Assembly: GCA_039805565.1 (NCBI GenBank)
Contig: JBDLTZ010000294.1
Location: 1 to 46,566 of the forward strand
Direction: 5' to 3'
Source of the DNA: CALJIC01 sp039805565
GTDB lineage: Bacteria; Chloroflexota; Chloroflexia; Chloroflexales; Roseiflexaceae
Length of the DNA stretch: 46,566 nt
Positions 35,450 to 44,524 of this stretch are shown in pieces (the first letter of the stretch is position 1; every line of letters starts with the position of its first letter). The notes below the pieces were generated by a model that ran no database searches, had not been told where the DNA came from, and was given only the letters and a program-made list of their open reading frames with translations. Made by a program: the position numbers and the translations under genes.

Positions 35450-37513
35450 CTACACCCCGCGCGGGGCCACGTGGCGCACCCACATCCGCCCGCGCCGCCC
35501 CTCGGTGCGGCTGCTGGAGCGCGTGCGGTGGCCCTCAGGGCGCGGCAGCACCTCCTGGAGCATCGCCAGCTCACGCGCCAACCGGCTCGCCTCACGGTCA
35601 TCGCGCTTGGAGCGCAGGTACGCGGTGCTGTGCGAGAGCACGCGGTGCAGCCGCTCGAGCAGCTCGAGCCCCTCGGATGGCGCGGCCACAGCGGCGTTCT
35701 CCGGGGCGGGAGCGACATCTTTTGCCTCGACCGCAGACCGAGGCTCAGCCGTGAGGCGCTCAACAGCCGCGCGCAGCTCGGCGTCCTCGCGCAGCACCAT
35801 CGCGGCCCCGGTCTGCAGCACGGGGAGCACCGGTGTCCCGTCATCGTCCGGCAGCAGCCCACGGCCGTGAAGACGCGCCAGGACTGCGGCGTTCAGCCCG
35901 AGCTCACGGCAGGCGGCGGCGGGCGTCACCTGCGAGGCGCGGCTCTCGAGTAGGCTCACGGCGGCCAGCAGGCGGCGCTCGTCCGCGTCGCTCTGGTTCC
36001 AGATCGCATCCTCGGCCCACGCCTCGAGGGCGCCGGACCAGTCGCTCAAGCGCGCCAGGTCCCCGGCGCGGCGGTAGACCGCCGCCGCAAGCCGGATCGG
36101 CTGCGGCAGCCCGGCCACCGACGCGTAGAGCGTCCGCCACTGCTCCTCGGGGAACGATTGAGCGCTGCCCCACAGCAGCCGGGCCTCCTCCTCGTACAGA
36201 CCAGGCAGCGCGGGCCAGTCCCCAAGATCGGGCCGGCAGCGACCCACCAGCATCAGCCGCGCCGCCTGCGCCGAGACCAGGTCGGTCAGCGCGGCCACCA
36301 GCAGGCCGGCATCGGCCGGATCGAGCCGCTCCACGTCGTCCAGCACGATCAGCGCATGCTCGGCAGCCAGCCGCGCGCGTAGGCTCTCCAGCAGCGCCAG
36401 CGCATCCTGCGGCGCATCAAGCTGGAGCGTGTCGTCGGGCACCCCGCCCAGGGCCTGCGCAATGGAACGAGCCACCCCGGCGAGCGTCGCCTCGCGGCCA
36501 GCAGTGCACGTATGCCACAGCACACGCCGGCCATAGCGATGCTCTGCGGCCGCCAGCTCCGCCGCCAGCACCGTCTTACCGCTGCCCGGCAACCCCCAAA
36601 TCTGCGCCAGGCCCTCGGTCCGCAGCCGCCAGGCATAGTAGGTCTGCTCCTCGTGGCGTCCCACAAAATCCGGCGTGCGCGGCAGCGGCTGGAGCACCGC
36701 CGCCGCGGACGTGACAGTGAGCTGCGCCACGATCTGGGGCAGCGACGCGGCGATCCGGTCCAGCGCCTGACGCTTGGCGCGGCTGTAGGTGCTGGCGCTG
36801 AGGGCCAGCTCGCGCTGGAGGTCGGCGCGGTTGCGCTCCTCCTCGTACTCCCCGACGCAGATCAAATACGGCCACCAGCCCCGGTCGACCCCCGTCTGGC
36901 CACCGGCCGGCCGCAGCCGCTCGATCGCCTGGCGCAGCCCCTGCCGCAGCACCCTCCCACGCGCCAGCTGGTCGGGCTCATCCGGCACCAGCCGCTGGGC
37001 CAGCGCCCCCGAGCCGAGGGTGAGCGGCGGGTCCTCCTGCAGCAGCGGCAGCGCCTTCCGCACGGCCACCGCCAGCCCGGCCGGCGCGCTCTGGCGCGCC
37101 CGTGCCCGTAGCTGCGACAGGATGCGGTAAGCAGTGCGCCGGCTGAGCTGCCCGCCAGCGGGGCCGAGGAGCTCCTGCGCCCGTCGCCAGAGGCGATCCC
37201 CGCCCGCCAGGGGCTCGGCAGCCAGCGCTTCGGCCAGCGCCTCCTCGGCCTCCGACGCGCGACGGCTGCGTCGCCGGCCAGCGGCACCCCGCGAGCGGAG
37301 CACCTCGAGCGAGCCGGAGCGGCCGTAGGCGCGGAGCACATTGCGCACCGTCCGCTCGGACACGCCCATCTCGGTGGCGGCCTCGTGCTGTGTCATCCCC
37401 CGCACCAGCACCCCGTGGAGCACCCGGTACCGCCGTGCTCCATCAGGGTCGTTGTGGAAGAGGAGCTCAAGATCATCGTCGTTCAGCAGCGGTAGGTTCG
37501 AGGCGACAGTCAC
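35450..37513 (-). CDS. HTH-STAND/NB-ARC-like NTPase, putative signalling regulator
   Basis: About 687 residues. The N-terminus has a homeodomain-like HTH of the transposase/IS630 type (about 40-70; MTQHEAATEMGVSERTVRNV), then an Arg-rich stretch and a helical region with a second HTH-like piece (LSRRTAYRILSQLRA). The NTPase follows: VGRHEEQ-type start, Walker A GLPGSGKT (Lys313), Walker B ALIVLDDVERL, and a winged-helix-like region after it (QVTPAAACRELGLNAAVLARLHGRGLL). The C-terminus lacks obvious WD40, TPR or LRR repeats. STAND proteins are ATP-switch signalling proteins; a transcription regulator is most likely, an immune role possible. GTG 37513 is chosen because GAGAGG lies about eight bases upstream. 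Divergent from ppc. Confidence 0.82.
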   Translation of the reverse strand: MTVASNLPLLNDDDLELLFHNDPDGARRYRVLHGVLVRGMTQHEAATEMGVSERTVRNVLRAYGRSGSLEVLRSRGAAGRRRSRRASEAEEALAEALAAEPLAGGDRLWRRAQELLGPAGGQLSRRTAYRILSQLRARARQSAPAGLAVAVRKALPLLQEDPPLTLGSGALAQRLVPDEPDQLARGRVLRQGLRQAIERLRPAGGQTGVDRGWWPYLICVGEYEEERNRADLQRELALSASTYSRAKRQALDRIAASLPQIVAQLTVTSAAAVLQPLPRTPDFVGRHEEQTYYAWRLRTEGLAQIWGLPGSGKTVLAAELAAAEHRYGRRVLWHTCTAGREATLAGVARSIAQALGGVPDDTLQLDAPQDALALLESLRARLAAEHALIVLDDVERLDPADAGLLVAALTDLVSAQAARLMLVGRCRPDLGDWPALPGLYEEEARLLWGSAQSFPEEQWRTLYASVAGLPQPIRLAAAVYRRAGDLARLSDWSGALEAWAEDAIWNQSDADERRLLAAVSLLESRASQVTPAAACRELGLNAAVLARLHGRGLLPDDDGTPVLPVLQTGAAMVLREDAELRAAVERLTAEPRSAVEAKDVAPAPENAAVAAPSEGLELLERLHRVLSHSTAYLRSKRDDREASRLARELAMLQEVLPRPEGHRTRSSSRTEGRRGRMWVRHVAPRGV

Positions 37514-37747
37514 TACTTGTTCCTCTCTATGGCAGCCGCACGCGACGCATGTGGCCTTAGCTACACGTCCTGTTCCCACAGGCCAGCTTGGGCTGCATGC
37601 GCTCGGGTCGACTCGGAACACCTTCGCACGGAACGCTCGAAAGGTATCACGCGCGCGTGCGCTGATCAAGGGTTTATGGCTTCTAAATGCCCTAGATCGC
37701 CCCTTATGTAATGTGGCTGTAATCTTGGGGTCAGCCATAGCTCAGGT

Positions 37748-37776
37748 TTGACGCGTCCACCGTCGGGCCGTATAAT
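37748..37776 (+). promoter_or_regulatory. Strong sigma70-type promoter of ppc
   Basis: TTGACG (37748-37753), a 17-base spacer and a perfect TATAAT (37771-37776). Predicted transcription start near 37783, giving a leader of about 80 bases before the GTG start of ppc. Confidence 0.85.
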
Positions 37777-37801
37777 GCTCTGTACCGCTTTCCGATGGGG
37801 A

Positions 37802-37844
37802 AAAGGGGGGCAGTCCGAAGCATCCGCCTCGGGCGCCCCCCTTT
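37802..37844 (+). promoter_or_regulatory. 10-bp leader hairpin in ppc 5' UTR
   Basis: AAAGGGGGGC (37802-37811) pairs perfectly with GCCCCCCTTT (37835-37844) around a 23-base loop, all within the ppc leader and ending 19 bases before the start codon. The right arm ends in TTT, so it could act as an attenuator, or it may stabilise the mRNA. No known riboswitch motif is recognised. Confidence 0.65.
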
Positions 37845-37863
37845 CACAAATGCTAGGCGTAAC

Positions 37864-40686
37864 GTGACTCAGAGATATCACACAGACGCCCGCGATCGCC
37901 TCTCGGCCACGATCCGCTTCCTGGGCGATACGCTCGGCGACGTCATCCGCGATCAGGATGGCGAGGCGGCCTTCGTGCTCGAAGAGCGCGTGCGCAAGCT
38001 GGGCAAGGAGCTCCGCGCGAGCGAGCACGCCGAGGCGCATATTGCCGCCATGCAGGAACTCGTGGCCGGGCTCTCGCCGGCGCAGATGCGGTCGGTGATC
38101 CGCGCCTTCAGCGTCTACTTCGCGCTCGTCAACCTCGCCGAGCAGCTCCAGCGCATCTACGTGCTGAACGAGCGCGCCCAGCAGAGCCCCGACGCGCCGC
38201 GCTCTGAGTCGATCGCCGCCGCCGTAGCTCAGCTCCGCCAGGATCGGGTGCCCGCCGAGCAGATCCAGCGCTGGCTCGACACGGCCCGCGTCCAACCGGT
38301 CTTCACCGCCCACCCCACCGAGGCCCGCCGCCGGACCACGCTGGAGAAGCTGCGCCGCCTCGCAAGGCTGGTGGAGCGCCGCTTCGCCGGCCCGCTCCAC
38401 GGCTTCGAGCTGGCCGAGAACACGCGCCGCATCCACGAAGAGATCGTCGGCCTGTGGCAGAGCGACGAGGTGCGCGTCGTCAAGCCCACAGTGCTCGACG
38501 AGGTCAAGAACGGCCTGTACTACTTCGAGTCCAGCCTGTTCGACCTGGCGCCACTGCTGTACCGCGAGCTCGAGCACGCGCTCCGCGAACACTACCCCGA
38601 GCACCAGTGGCGCGTCCCGTCGATCCTGCGCTTCGGCTCGTGGATGGGCGGCGACCGCGACGGCAACCCGTTCGTCACGCCCGAGGTCACGGTGGAGACA
38701 GTGCGCCTTATGCGCGTCACGGCCACCCGGCGCCATATCGCCGCGATCGAGGACCTCAGCCACCGGCTCGGCCAGTCCACCCGCCAGACGCCGGTCAGCG
38801 CCGAGCTCGCGCAGTCGCTCGCGGCCGACGCCGTGCTGTTCCCCGACGTGGCCGCCCTGCTGGAGTACCGCAACCCGTTCGAGCTCTACCGCCAGAAGTG
38901 CACCTACATCCGCGAGAAGCTCGTCCGCACGCGTGACTTCGCCGAGCGCTACAGCCCGGACTGGGGGCGCGACACCCACGCCGCCGACCCCCACCGCTAC
39001 CACCGGCACGCCGAGCTGCTGGCCGAGCTCCACATGATGCAGCGCAGCCTGCACGAGAACGGCGGCGCCACCGCGGCCGACGGCGTCCTGGCCGACATCG
39101 TCCGCCAGGTCGAGGTCTTCGGCCTGCACATGGCCACGCTCGACATCCGGCAGCACAGCGAGCGCCACGAGGCCGCGCTCACAGAGATCTTCGCCGCCGC
39201 CGGGGTCTGCGGCGACTACCGGGCCCTGGCCGAGCACGAGCGCGTCGCGCTGCTCAGCCGCGAGCTCGCCAACCCGCGCCCGCTCATCCCCGCCCGGCTG
39301 CGCTACAGCCCCGAGGTCAACGAGATCGTCGAGACCTTCCGCACGATCGCGGCTATCCTGGATCAGCTCAGCCCCGAGGCGATCGAGACCTACATCGTCA
39401 GCATGACCCGCGGTGCGAGCGACATCCTGGCGGTGCTGCTCTTCGCCCGCGAGGCCGGCCTCTACGACCTGGCCACAGGCACGAGCCGGCTGAATGTCGC
39501 GCCGCTGTTCGAGACCGGCGCCGACCTTGAGGGATGCGCCAGCGTCGTCACGTCCTGCCTGGACCTGCCGATCTACCGCGAGCACCTGCGCCTGCGCGAG
39601 GACGTGCAGGAGATCATGATCGGCTACTCGGACAGCAACAAGGACGCGGGGTTCACCGCCGCCAACTGGGCGCTCTACCAGGCCCAGCGCGCCCTGCGCG
39701 ACCTGGCCGAGCGTGAGGGCATCCAGCTGCGCCTGTTCCACGGTCGAGGCGGCTCGATCGGGCGCGGCGGCGGGCCGGCCAACCACGCCATCCTGGCCCA
39801 GCCGCCCGGCAGCGTCGGCAACCAGTACAAGATCACCGAGCAGGGCGAGGTGATCGCCGACCGCTACGGCCTGCCGCAGCTCGGCCACCGCCACCTCGAG
39901 CAGGTGGCCAACGCCGTGATCCGCGCCGGGTTCCTGCCGCACGAGGACCCGCCCCCCGCCTGGGAGCGCGCCCTCGAGCGGCTGGCGGCCCTAGCACGCG
40001 GCCACTACCGCGCCCTGGTCTACGAGCGCCCTGAGTTCCTGCCCTACTTCCGCACCGCCACGCCGATCGCCGAGATCAGCCGGCTCAAGATCGGCAGCCG
40101 CCCGGCCAGCCGCCGCAACAGCGAGCGCATCGAAGACCTGCGCGCCATCCCGTGGGTCTTCAGCTGGATGCAGAGCCGCCACGCCATCCCCGGCTGGTAC
40201 GGCCTCGGCTTCGCGCTGGAGTCCTTCGTGGCCGAGGGCGAGCAGACAGACGGCGAGGGGGTGCCCGAGGACCGGCTGGCGCTACTCCAGGTGATGTACA
40301 ACCACTGGCCGTTCTTCCGCACGGTGATCGACAACGCCCAGATGATCCTCGGCAAGGCCGACCTGCACATCGCGCAGCGCTACGCCGAGCTCGTGCCGGA
40401 CCGCGCCGTGGCCGACGCGATCTTCAGCGCCGTGAGCGAGGAGCACGAGCGCACCAGCCGCATGATCTGTGAGGTGGCGCGCATCAACCGGCTGCTCGCC
40501 ACCAGCCCCGTGCTCCAGACGGCCATCGCCCGCCGCAACCCGTACATCGACCCGCTCAGCTACATCCAGGTGGAGCTGCTCGACCGGCTACGCGCCAACC
40601 CGGATGGCCCGGACCACACCGAGCTCGAGGACGCTATCCTGCTGAGCATCAGTGGGATCGCCGCCGGGCTGATGAACACGGGGTAG
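37864..40686 (+). CDS. ppc: Phosphoenolpyruvate carboxylase
   Basis: A 940-residue enzyme of the usual bacterial length. It makes oxaloacetate from PEP and bicarbonate, refilling the TCA cycle or serving CO2 fixation. Catalytic segments: TAHPTEARR with His150, GSWMGGDRDGNPFVT, MIGYSDSNKDAG with Lys593, FHGRGGSIGRGGGP with His626 and Arg628, and the C-terminal NPYIDPLSYIQVELL with the ending AAGLMNTG. GTG 37864 is chosen since the protein then opens with VTQRYHTDARDRL and the LGDTLGDVIRDQDG segment typical of the family N-terminus, with AGG upstream; this also leaves room for the leader behind the promoter at 37748-37776. It converges with the transporter gene. Confidence 0.96.
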   Translation: MTQRYHTDARDRLSATIRFLGDTLGDVIRDQDGEAAFVLEERVRKLGKELRASEHAEAHIAAMQELVAGLSPAQMRSVIRAFSVYFALVNLAEQLQRIYVLNERAQQSPDAPRSESIAAAVAQLRQDRVPAEQIQRWLDTARVQPVFTAHPTEARRRTTLEKLRRLARLVERRFAGPLHGFELAENTRRIHEEIVGLWQSDEVRVVKPTVLDEVKNGLYYFESSLFDLAPLLYRELEHALREHYPEHQWRVPSILRFGSWMGGDRDGNPFVTPEVTVETVRLMRVTATRRHIAAIEDLSHRLGQSTRQTPVSAELAQSLAADAVLFPDVAALLEYRNPFELYRQKCTYIREKLVRTRDFAERYSPDWGRDTHAADPHRYHRHAELLAELHMMQRSLHENGGATAADGVLADIVRQVEVFGLHMATLDIRQHSERHEAALTEIFAAAGVCGDYRALAEHERVALLSRELANPRPLIPARLRYSPEVNEIVETFRTIAAILDQLSPEAIETYIVSMTRGASDILAVLLFAREAGLYDLATGTSRLNVAPLFETGADLEGCASVVTSCLDLPIYREHLRLREDVQEIMIGYSDSNKDAGFTAANWALYQAQRALRDLAEREGIQLRLFHGRGGSIGRGGGPANHAILAQPPGSVGNQYKITEQGEVIADRYGLPQLGHRHLEQVANAVIRAGFLPHEDPPPAWERALERLAALARGHYRALVYERPEFLPYFRTATPIAEISRLKIGSRPASRRNSERIEDLRAIPWVFSWMQSRHAIPGWYGLGFALESFVAEGEQTDGEGVPEDRLALLQVMYNHWPFFRTVIDNAQMILGKADLHIAQRYAELVPDRAVADAIFSAVSEEHERTSRMICEVARINRLLATSPVLQTAIARRNPYIDPLSYIQVELLDRLRANPDGPDHTELEDAILLSISGIAAGLMNTG

Positions 40687-40709
40687 ATGCTGCACTGCGG
40701 GCGCCGCCT

Positions 40710-42065
40710 CTACACTATCGCCGGCGGCGCATTCCCCGCCTCCACGATCGCCCGCCGCGCGTCAACCCGCGACAGCACCACGAACCCCGCGATGAAGAAG
40801 ACCATCAGCGAGATGATCGCCACCCGGTAGCTGCCCGTGAACTGCAGCGCCAGCCCGAAGAACAGCGGCCCCAGCCAGCTCGTGCCGCGCTCGCCGATCT
40901 CGTATAAGCTGAAGTACTCAGCCTCCTTGCCCGGCGGGATCATCTGCGAGAACAGCGAGCGGCTCAGCGCCTGGCTCCCGCCCAGCACCACCGCGATCAC
41001 CGCCGCGAGCACGAAGAACTGCACGGCGCTCCCCGCCTGCATGAAGTAGCCGAACGTCACCGTCGCCGTCCAGATCACCAGGCTCCCCATGATCGCCCTG
41101 CGCGCCCCGAGCCGCCGCGCCAGCACCCCGAACAGCAGCGCGCCGAAGAACGCCACGAACTGCACCATCAGGATGGCCGTGATCAGCGTGCCCTGCTCCA
41201 GCCCCAGCTCCTCGGCGCCGAAGGTCGACGCCAGCCCGATCACCGTCTGGATGCCGTCGTTGTAGAGCAGGTAGCCGGCCAGGAACAGCAGCGTCTGCGG
41301 GTAGTGCCGCGCGTTGCGGAAGGTCTCGGCCAGCTGCCGGAAACCCACTGTGAGCACGCTCTGCCCCGCCTCCAGCCGCCGCGCCGGCTCGCGCGTCCGC
41401 AGCGTCAGCATCGGCACCAGCGTGAACAGCGCCCACCACACACCGGCCGACAGCATGCAGATCCGCACCGCCTCGGCGCTCGTCAGCCCGATCGACTCGG
41501 CTCCCTGGAACAGTGCCAGGTTCGCCACGAGCAGCAGCCCGCCCCCCAGGTAGCCCAGCGCCCACCCGCGCGAGGAGACTGCGTCGCGCTCGTCCGGCGG
41601 GGCGATGTCCGGCAGGAAGGCGTTGTAGAACACGATCGACGCGCCGAACGCTAGGTTCGCCACCAGGAACAGCCCACCGCCCAGCAGGTAGCTGTCGTCA
41701 CGCAGGTAGTACAGCCCCATCGTGGCCGCCGCGCCCAGGTAGGCGAACCCGCCCAGCATCTGCTTCTTGCGGTGCGAGAAGTCGGCGATCGCCCCCAGCA
41801 CCGGCAGGATCAGCACCTGCAGCAGCACCGAGAGCGAGATCATGTAGGGGAAAAACGACTCGGCCCGCACCGGGATGCCGAGCGGGTAGACATACCCGGC
41901 GGCGTCGGCCGCCGCCCGCGTCACGCTCGTCAGATACGGCCCCAGGAACACTGTCACGACGGTGGTGGTGAACGCGGAGTTGGCCCAGTCGTACATATAC
42001 CAGCCGCGCTGCTCGCGGCGGCTGGGGGTGGCGGGCGTGGGGGCGGCGCTCTGGTGAGCGGTCAT
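40710..42065 (-). CDS. MFS transporter, UMF1 family
   Basis: A 451-residue protein with about twelve transmembrane helices. The N-terminal YMYDWANSAFTTTVVTVFLGPYL is the hallmark of the UMF1 (Atg22-like) branch of the major facilitator superfamily, and the loop DFSHRKKQ after helix two is the MFS signature loop. Later GGSQALSRSLFSQMIP and EIGERGTSWLGPLFFG also match the branch. Yeast Atg22 exports amino acids from the vacuole; bacterial substrates are not established. GGAGGAG precedes ATG 42065. It is convergent with ppc and downstream of the enoyl-CoA hydratase gene on the same strand is not the case: that gene lies upstream, 117 bases away. Confidence 0.9.
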   Translation of the reverse strand: MTAHQSAAPTPATPSRREQRGWYMYDWANSAFTTTVVTVFLGPYLTSVTRAAADAAGYVYPLGIPVRAESFFPYMISLSVLLQVLILPVLGAIADFSHRKKQMLGGFAYLGAAATMGLYYLRDDSYLLGGGLFLVANLAFGASIVFYNAFLPDIAPPDERDAVSSRGWALGYLGGGLLLVANLALFQGAESIGLTSAEAVRICMLSAGVWWALFTLVPMLTLRTREPARRLEAGQSVLTVGFRQLAETFRNARHYPQTLLFLAGYLLYNDGIQTVIGLASTFGAEELGLEQGTLITAILMVQFVAFFGALLFGVLARRLGARRAIMGSLVIWTATVTFGYFMQAGSAVQFFVLAAVIAVVLGGSQALSRSLFSQMIPPGKEAEYFSLYEIGERGTSWLGPLFFGLALQFTGSYRVAIISLMVFFIAGFVVLSRVDARRAIVEAGNAPPAIV

Positions 42066-42160
42066 GGCTCCTCCGTGCAGGGCGTGTGGTCCGACATTAG
42101 TTGATGTTGATGGTGGTCTATTTTCTCGCTTTGCAGAAGCGGCGTGGAGCGCAACGCGGC

Positions 42161-42188
42161 CCCAGCACTCAGCACTCGCACCTCACCT
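42161..42188. repeat. Short heptanucleotide array at the 3' end of the enoyl-CoA hydratase gene
   Basis: CCCAGCA, CTCAGCA, CTCGCAC, CTCACCT in register; the last unit supplies the hydratase stop (TCA, 42183-42185, minus strand), at the same unit position as in the array ending at 4119. Confidence 0.75.
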
Positions 42189-42968
42189 CCCCCGCCACGT
42201 CGCCTGGCGCTTCTCCAGGAAGGCCGAGGTGCCCTCCTTCGCGTCCTCGGTGGCGGTGACGGCCCCGAACAGCGCTGCCTCGTAGGCGCACCCCTCAGCC
42301 AGGGGCATCTCCAGCCCGCGGGCGATCGCCTGCTTGATCGCCGCCACCGCCAGCGGGGGCTTGGCGGCGATCTGCCGCGCCAGGGCCATCGCGGCGCCCA
42401 TGAGCTCGGCCGCCGGGAACACCCGCTCCACCAGGCCCAGCCGGAGCGCCTCCTGCGCGTCCACCACGTCCCCAGTGAGGCACAGCAGCTTCGCGGCCGA
42501 GGGGCCCACCAGCCGGGGCAGACGCTGCGTCCCACCCCAGCCCGGGATGATCCCCAGGTTGATCTCCGGCTGGCCCATGCGCGCACTGTCCGCCGCCAGG
42601 CGGATGTCGCAGCTCATCGCGAGCTCCAGCCCGCCGCCCAGCGCAAAGCCGTTGATCGCCGCGATCACCGGCTTCCGCATCCGCGCGATAAACAGCCCCA
42701 CCTCGTGCGTTTGTTCGGCAAACCGCCGCGCGTCGTCGGCTCCGGGCAGCGCCCGCAGCTCGCCGATGTCGGCGCCGGCGGCGAAGGCCCGCTCGCCCGC
42801 GCCGGTGATGACCACGGCGCGCAGCGCGTCGTCCCGCTCTACAGCCTGGAGCGCGGTGAAGATCTCAGCGATCACCGCGCCGCTCAGCGCGTTCCGCACC
42901 TGCTCGCGCGCGATCGTGATCACGGCCACCGGGCCGTCGATAACATAGCGGATCTGCTCGTAGCTCAT
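42183..42968 (-). CDS. Enoyl-CoA hydratase/isomerase (crotonase family)
   Basis: A 261-residue crotonase. The oxyanion-hole segments are AFAAGADIGEL and INGFALGGGLELAMSCD, and both catalytic acids of classical enoyl-CoA hydratases are kept at the right spacing: Glu115 (GGLELAM) and Glu135 (GQPEINLGIIPGWGGTQRL). It adds water across trans-2-enoyl-CoA, giving 3-hydroxyacyl-CoA. A GGGGTGG tract precedes ATG 42968. On the other side of a small divergent gene lies an HSD10-type 3-hydroxyacyl-CoA dehydrogenase, the next enzyme of beta-oxidation, so the two may act in sequence. The stop is in a heptad array. Confidence 0.94.
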   Translation of the reverse strand: MSYEQIRYVIDGPVAVITIAREQVRNALSGAVIAEIFTALQAVERDDALRAVVITGAGERAFAAGADIGELRALPGADDARRFAEQTHEVGLFIARMRKPVIAAINGFALGGGLELAMSCDIRLAADSARMGQPEINLGIIPGWGGTQRLPRLVGPSAAKLLCLTGDVVDAQEALRLGLVERVFPAAELMGAAMALARQIAAKPPLAVAAIKQAIARGLEMPLAEGCAYEAALFGAVTATEDAKEGTSAFLEKRQATWRGR

Positions 42969-43181
42969 GCGCCACCCCCTGTGTGAAGCGCGAAAACCTG
43001 GCCATCCGTCTCTTCTGGTACCGGTGTCGCCATTGTACCATCGCTCGGGGATACGGCCGAGGTCCGAGGCGATGGCACGGTTTCTGCGCTACACTCAAAA
43101 CAGATGTACGGCAAGGGGATGTGACAGGGTCTGCTTGCCCGCCGGCCCGTGCGGCGCAGACGGTGACGAGAGGAGGACACG

Positions 43182-43610
43182 ATGGCTCTGCAAACAGTAG
43201 ATAGAAGACGAGGCTACTCGCCGCAAGCACCTCTGCCCCGCGTCATCGAGCGCCAGCGCCGGCCGCACCGCCAGGAGAGCGCGGAGCCGCCGATGGGTAT
43301 CGGGCTGGACTTCCACGCCGAGCGCCGCTACGTGGACGCGCTCTTCGCGCGCGAGGTGGATCACGTGGCGCGCGTCGTCCCGGCGCACCACGGCATCGTC
43401 ATCTCCCACGCGCCCGCGCTCTTGGGCTGGTGGCGTATGCTGCTCGTCGCCGCCGTCGCCGCGGTCATCCTGGCGTTCGCGCTGCTGCCGCGCCCCACGG
43501 TGTACAGCGGCTGGAGCCAGAACGGCGTGGTCGGCCAGGCGCTCCCCGTCGAGCAGGTGCCCTACAGCGGGCCGGCCGTGATCACCGGCGAGGCCGCGCC
43601 CACGCGGTAG
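43182..43610 (+). CDS. Small single-pass membrane protein of unknown function
   Basis: A 142-residue protein with a strong ribosome binding site (AGAGGAGG) before ATG 43182. The first 75 residues are basic and probably cytoplasmic, with a recognisable DFHAERRYVDALFAREVDHV helix. One transmembrane helix follows (about 83-103, WRMLLVAAVAAVILAFALL), then a 35-residue tail, Pro- and Gly-rich, outside the membrane. I do not recognise the family. It lies between divergent enoyl-CoA hydratase and the SDR dehydrogenase gene. Codon use matches the neighbours. Confidence 0.75.
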   Translation: MALQTVDRRRGYSPQAPLPRVIERQRRPHRQESAEPPMGIGLDFHAERRYVDALFAREVDHVARVVPAHHGIVISHAPALLGWWRMLLVAAVAAVILAFALLPRPTVYSGWSQNGVVGQALPVEQVPYSGPAVITGEAAPTR

Positions 43611-43756
43611 CAACGCCGTCCTTCGCACACCAACGCGGTTCAACGCAAACCAGTGCCGCCGACCTGTCGGGTGCGCCGCCCCGAGTCTCCCGCGCAGCCC
43701 GCATCCTAACCTATCGCATCGCGCCCGACACATCTGAGCGAGGTGAGGAAGCGTCC

Positions 43757-44524
43757 ATGAACATCACCGGCGCAGGGGTCCTCATCACCGGCGGCGCGTC
43801 GGGTCTCGGCGCGGCCACCGTCAGGCGGCTCGCGGCCGGCGGCGCGTCCGTCGCCATCGCCGACATGAGCCAGGCCGCCGGCGAGGCGCTGGCCGCCGAG
43901 CTCGGTCAGCCGGCGCGCTTCGTCCAGGCCGACGTGACCTCCGACGAGTCGATGCGCTTGGCTGTGATCCAGGCCCTGGACTTCTGCGGCGAGCTGCGCG
44001 CCCTGGTCTGCTGCGCGGGCGTCGCCACCGCCGAGCGCACCCTGGGCAGGCAGGGGCCGCTGGCGCTCGAGCACTTCGCCCGCGTGGTGCAGATCAACCT
44101 CGTCGGCACCTTCAACGCGGTGCGCCTCGCCGCGGAGGCCATGAGCCGCAACCGGCCGGACGCCGAGGGCGAGCGCGGCGTGATCGTCACCACCGCCTCC
44201 GTCGCAGCCTTCGACGGCCAGGTCGGCCAGGCGGCCTACGCAGCCTCCAAGGCCGGCGTCGCGGGCATGACCCTGCCCCTCGCCCGCGAGCTCGCCCGCC
44301 ACGGTATCCGCGTCGTCTGCATCGCCCCCGGCACCTTCGACACCCCGCTGCTCGCCGGGCTCCCCGAGGCTGCCCGCGCCTCCCTCGGCCAGCAGGTCCC
44401 CTTCCCGCCGCGCCTCGGCCGCCCCGAGGAGTTCGCCGCCCTCGTCCAGCACATCTGCGAGAACACCATGCTCAACGGCGAGACCATCCGGCTCGACGGC
44501 GGCCTTCGCATGGGGCCGCGCTGA
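43757..44524 (+). CDS. SDR dehydrogenase, type II 3-hydroxyacyl-CoA dehydrogenase (HSD17B10-like)
   Basis: A 255-residue short-chain dehydrogenase. The NAD loop is TGGASGLG (11-18), Asp36 after the second strand favours NAD over NADP, NLVGTFN holds the structural Asn, and the catalytic triad is Ser148, Tyr161, Lys165 (YAASK). The segments IAPGTFDTPLLAGLPE, PFPPRLGRPEEFAALV and ENTMLNGETIRLDGGLRM follow HSD10/type II hydroxyacyl-CoA dehydrogenase very closely, more than FabG. It would oxidise 3-hydroxyacyl-CoA in beta-oxidation or branched-chain degradation, next to a hydratase. ATG 43757 is chosen for TGAGGAAG upstream; the longer open frame starts inside the previous gene. The stop TGA begins a heptad array. 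Confidence 0.93.
   Translation: MNITGAGVLITGGASGLGAATVRRLAAGGASVAIADMSQAAGEALAAELGQPARFVQADVTSDESMRLAVIQALDFCGELRALVCCAGVATAERTLGRQGPLALEHFARVVQINLVGTFNAVRLAAEAMSRNRPDAEGERGVIVTTASVAAFDGQVGQAAYAASKAGVAGMTLPLARELARHGIRVVCIAPGTFDTPLLAGLPEAARASLGQQVPFPPRLGRPEEFAALVQHICENTMLNGETIRLDGGLRMGPR

Larger units (their letters stand above)
37514..37863. other. Divergent control region between STAND gene and ppc
   Basis: A 350-base region with no supported gene. Its right part holds the ppc promoter and structured leader described separately. The left part (37514-37740) should hold the STAND promoter; I see no convincing boxes on the minus strand. An in-frame ATG at 37795 lies only about 12 bases from the predicted transcription start and has no ribosome binding site. 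Confidence 0.6.

Noticed and set aside
37795..37863. Upstream ATG as start of ppc
   Set aside because: About 12 bases from the predicted transcription start, without ribosome binding site, and the extra 23 residues do not fit the family N-terminus; they arise from the leader hairpin.
37666..39942. 758-codon minus-strand open frame
   Set aside because: Antisense to PEP carboxylase, which has all catalytic motifs.
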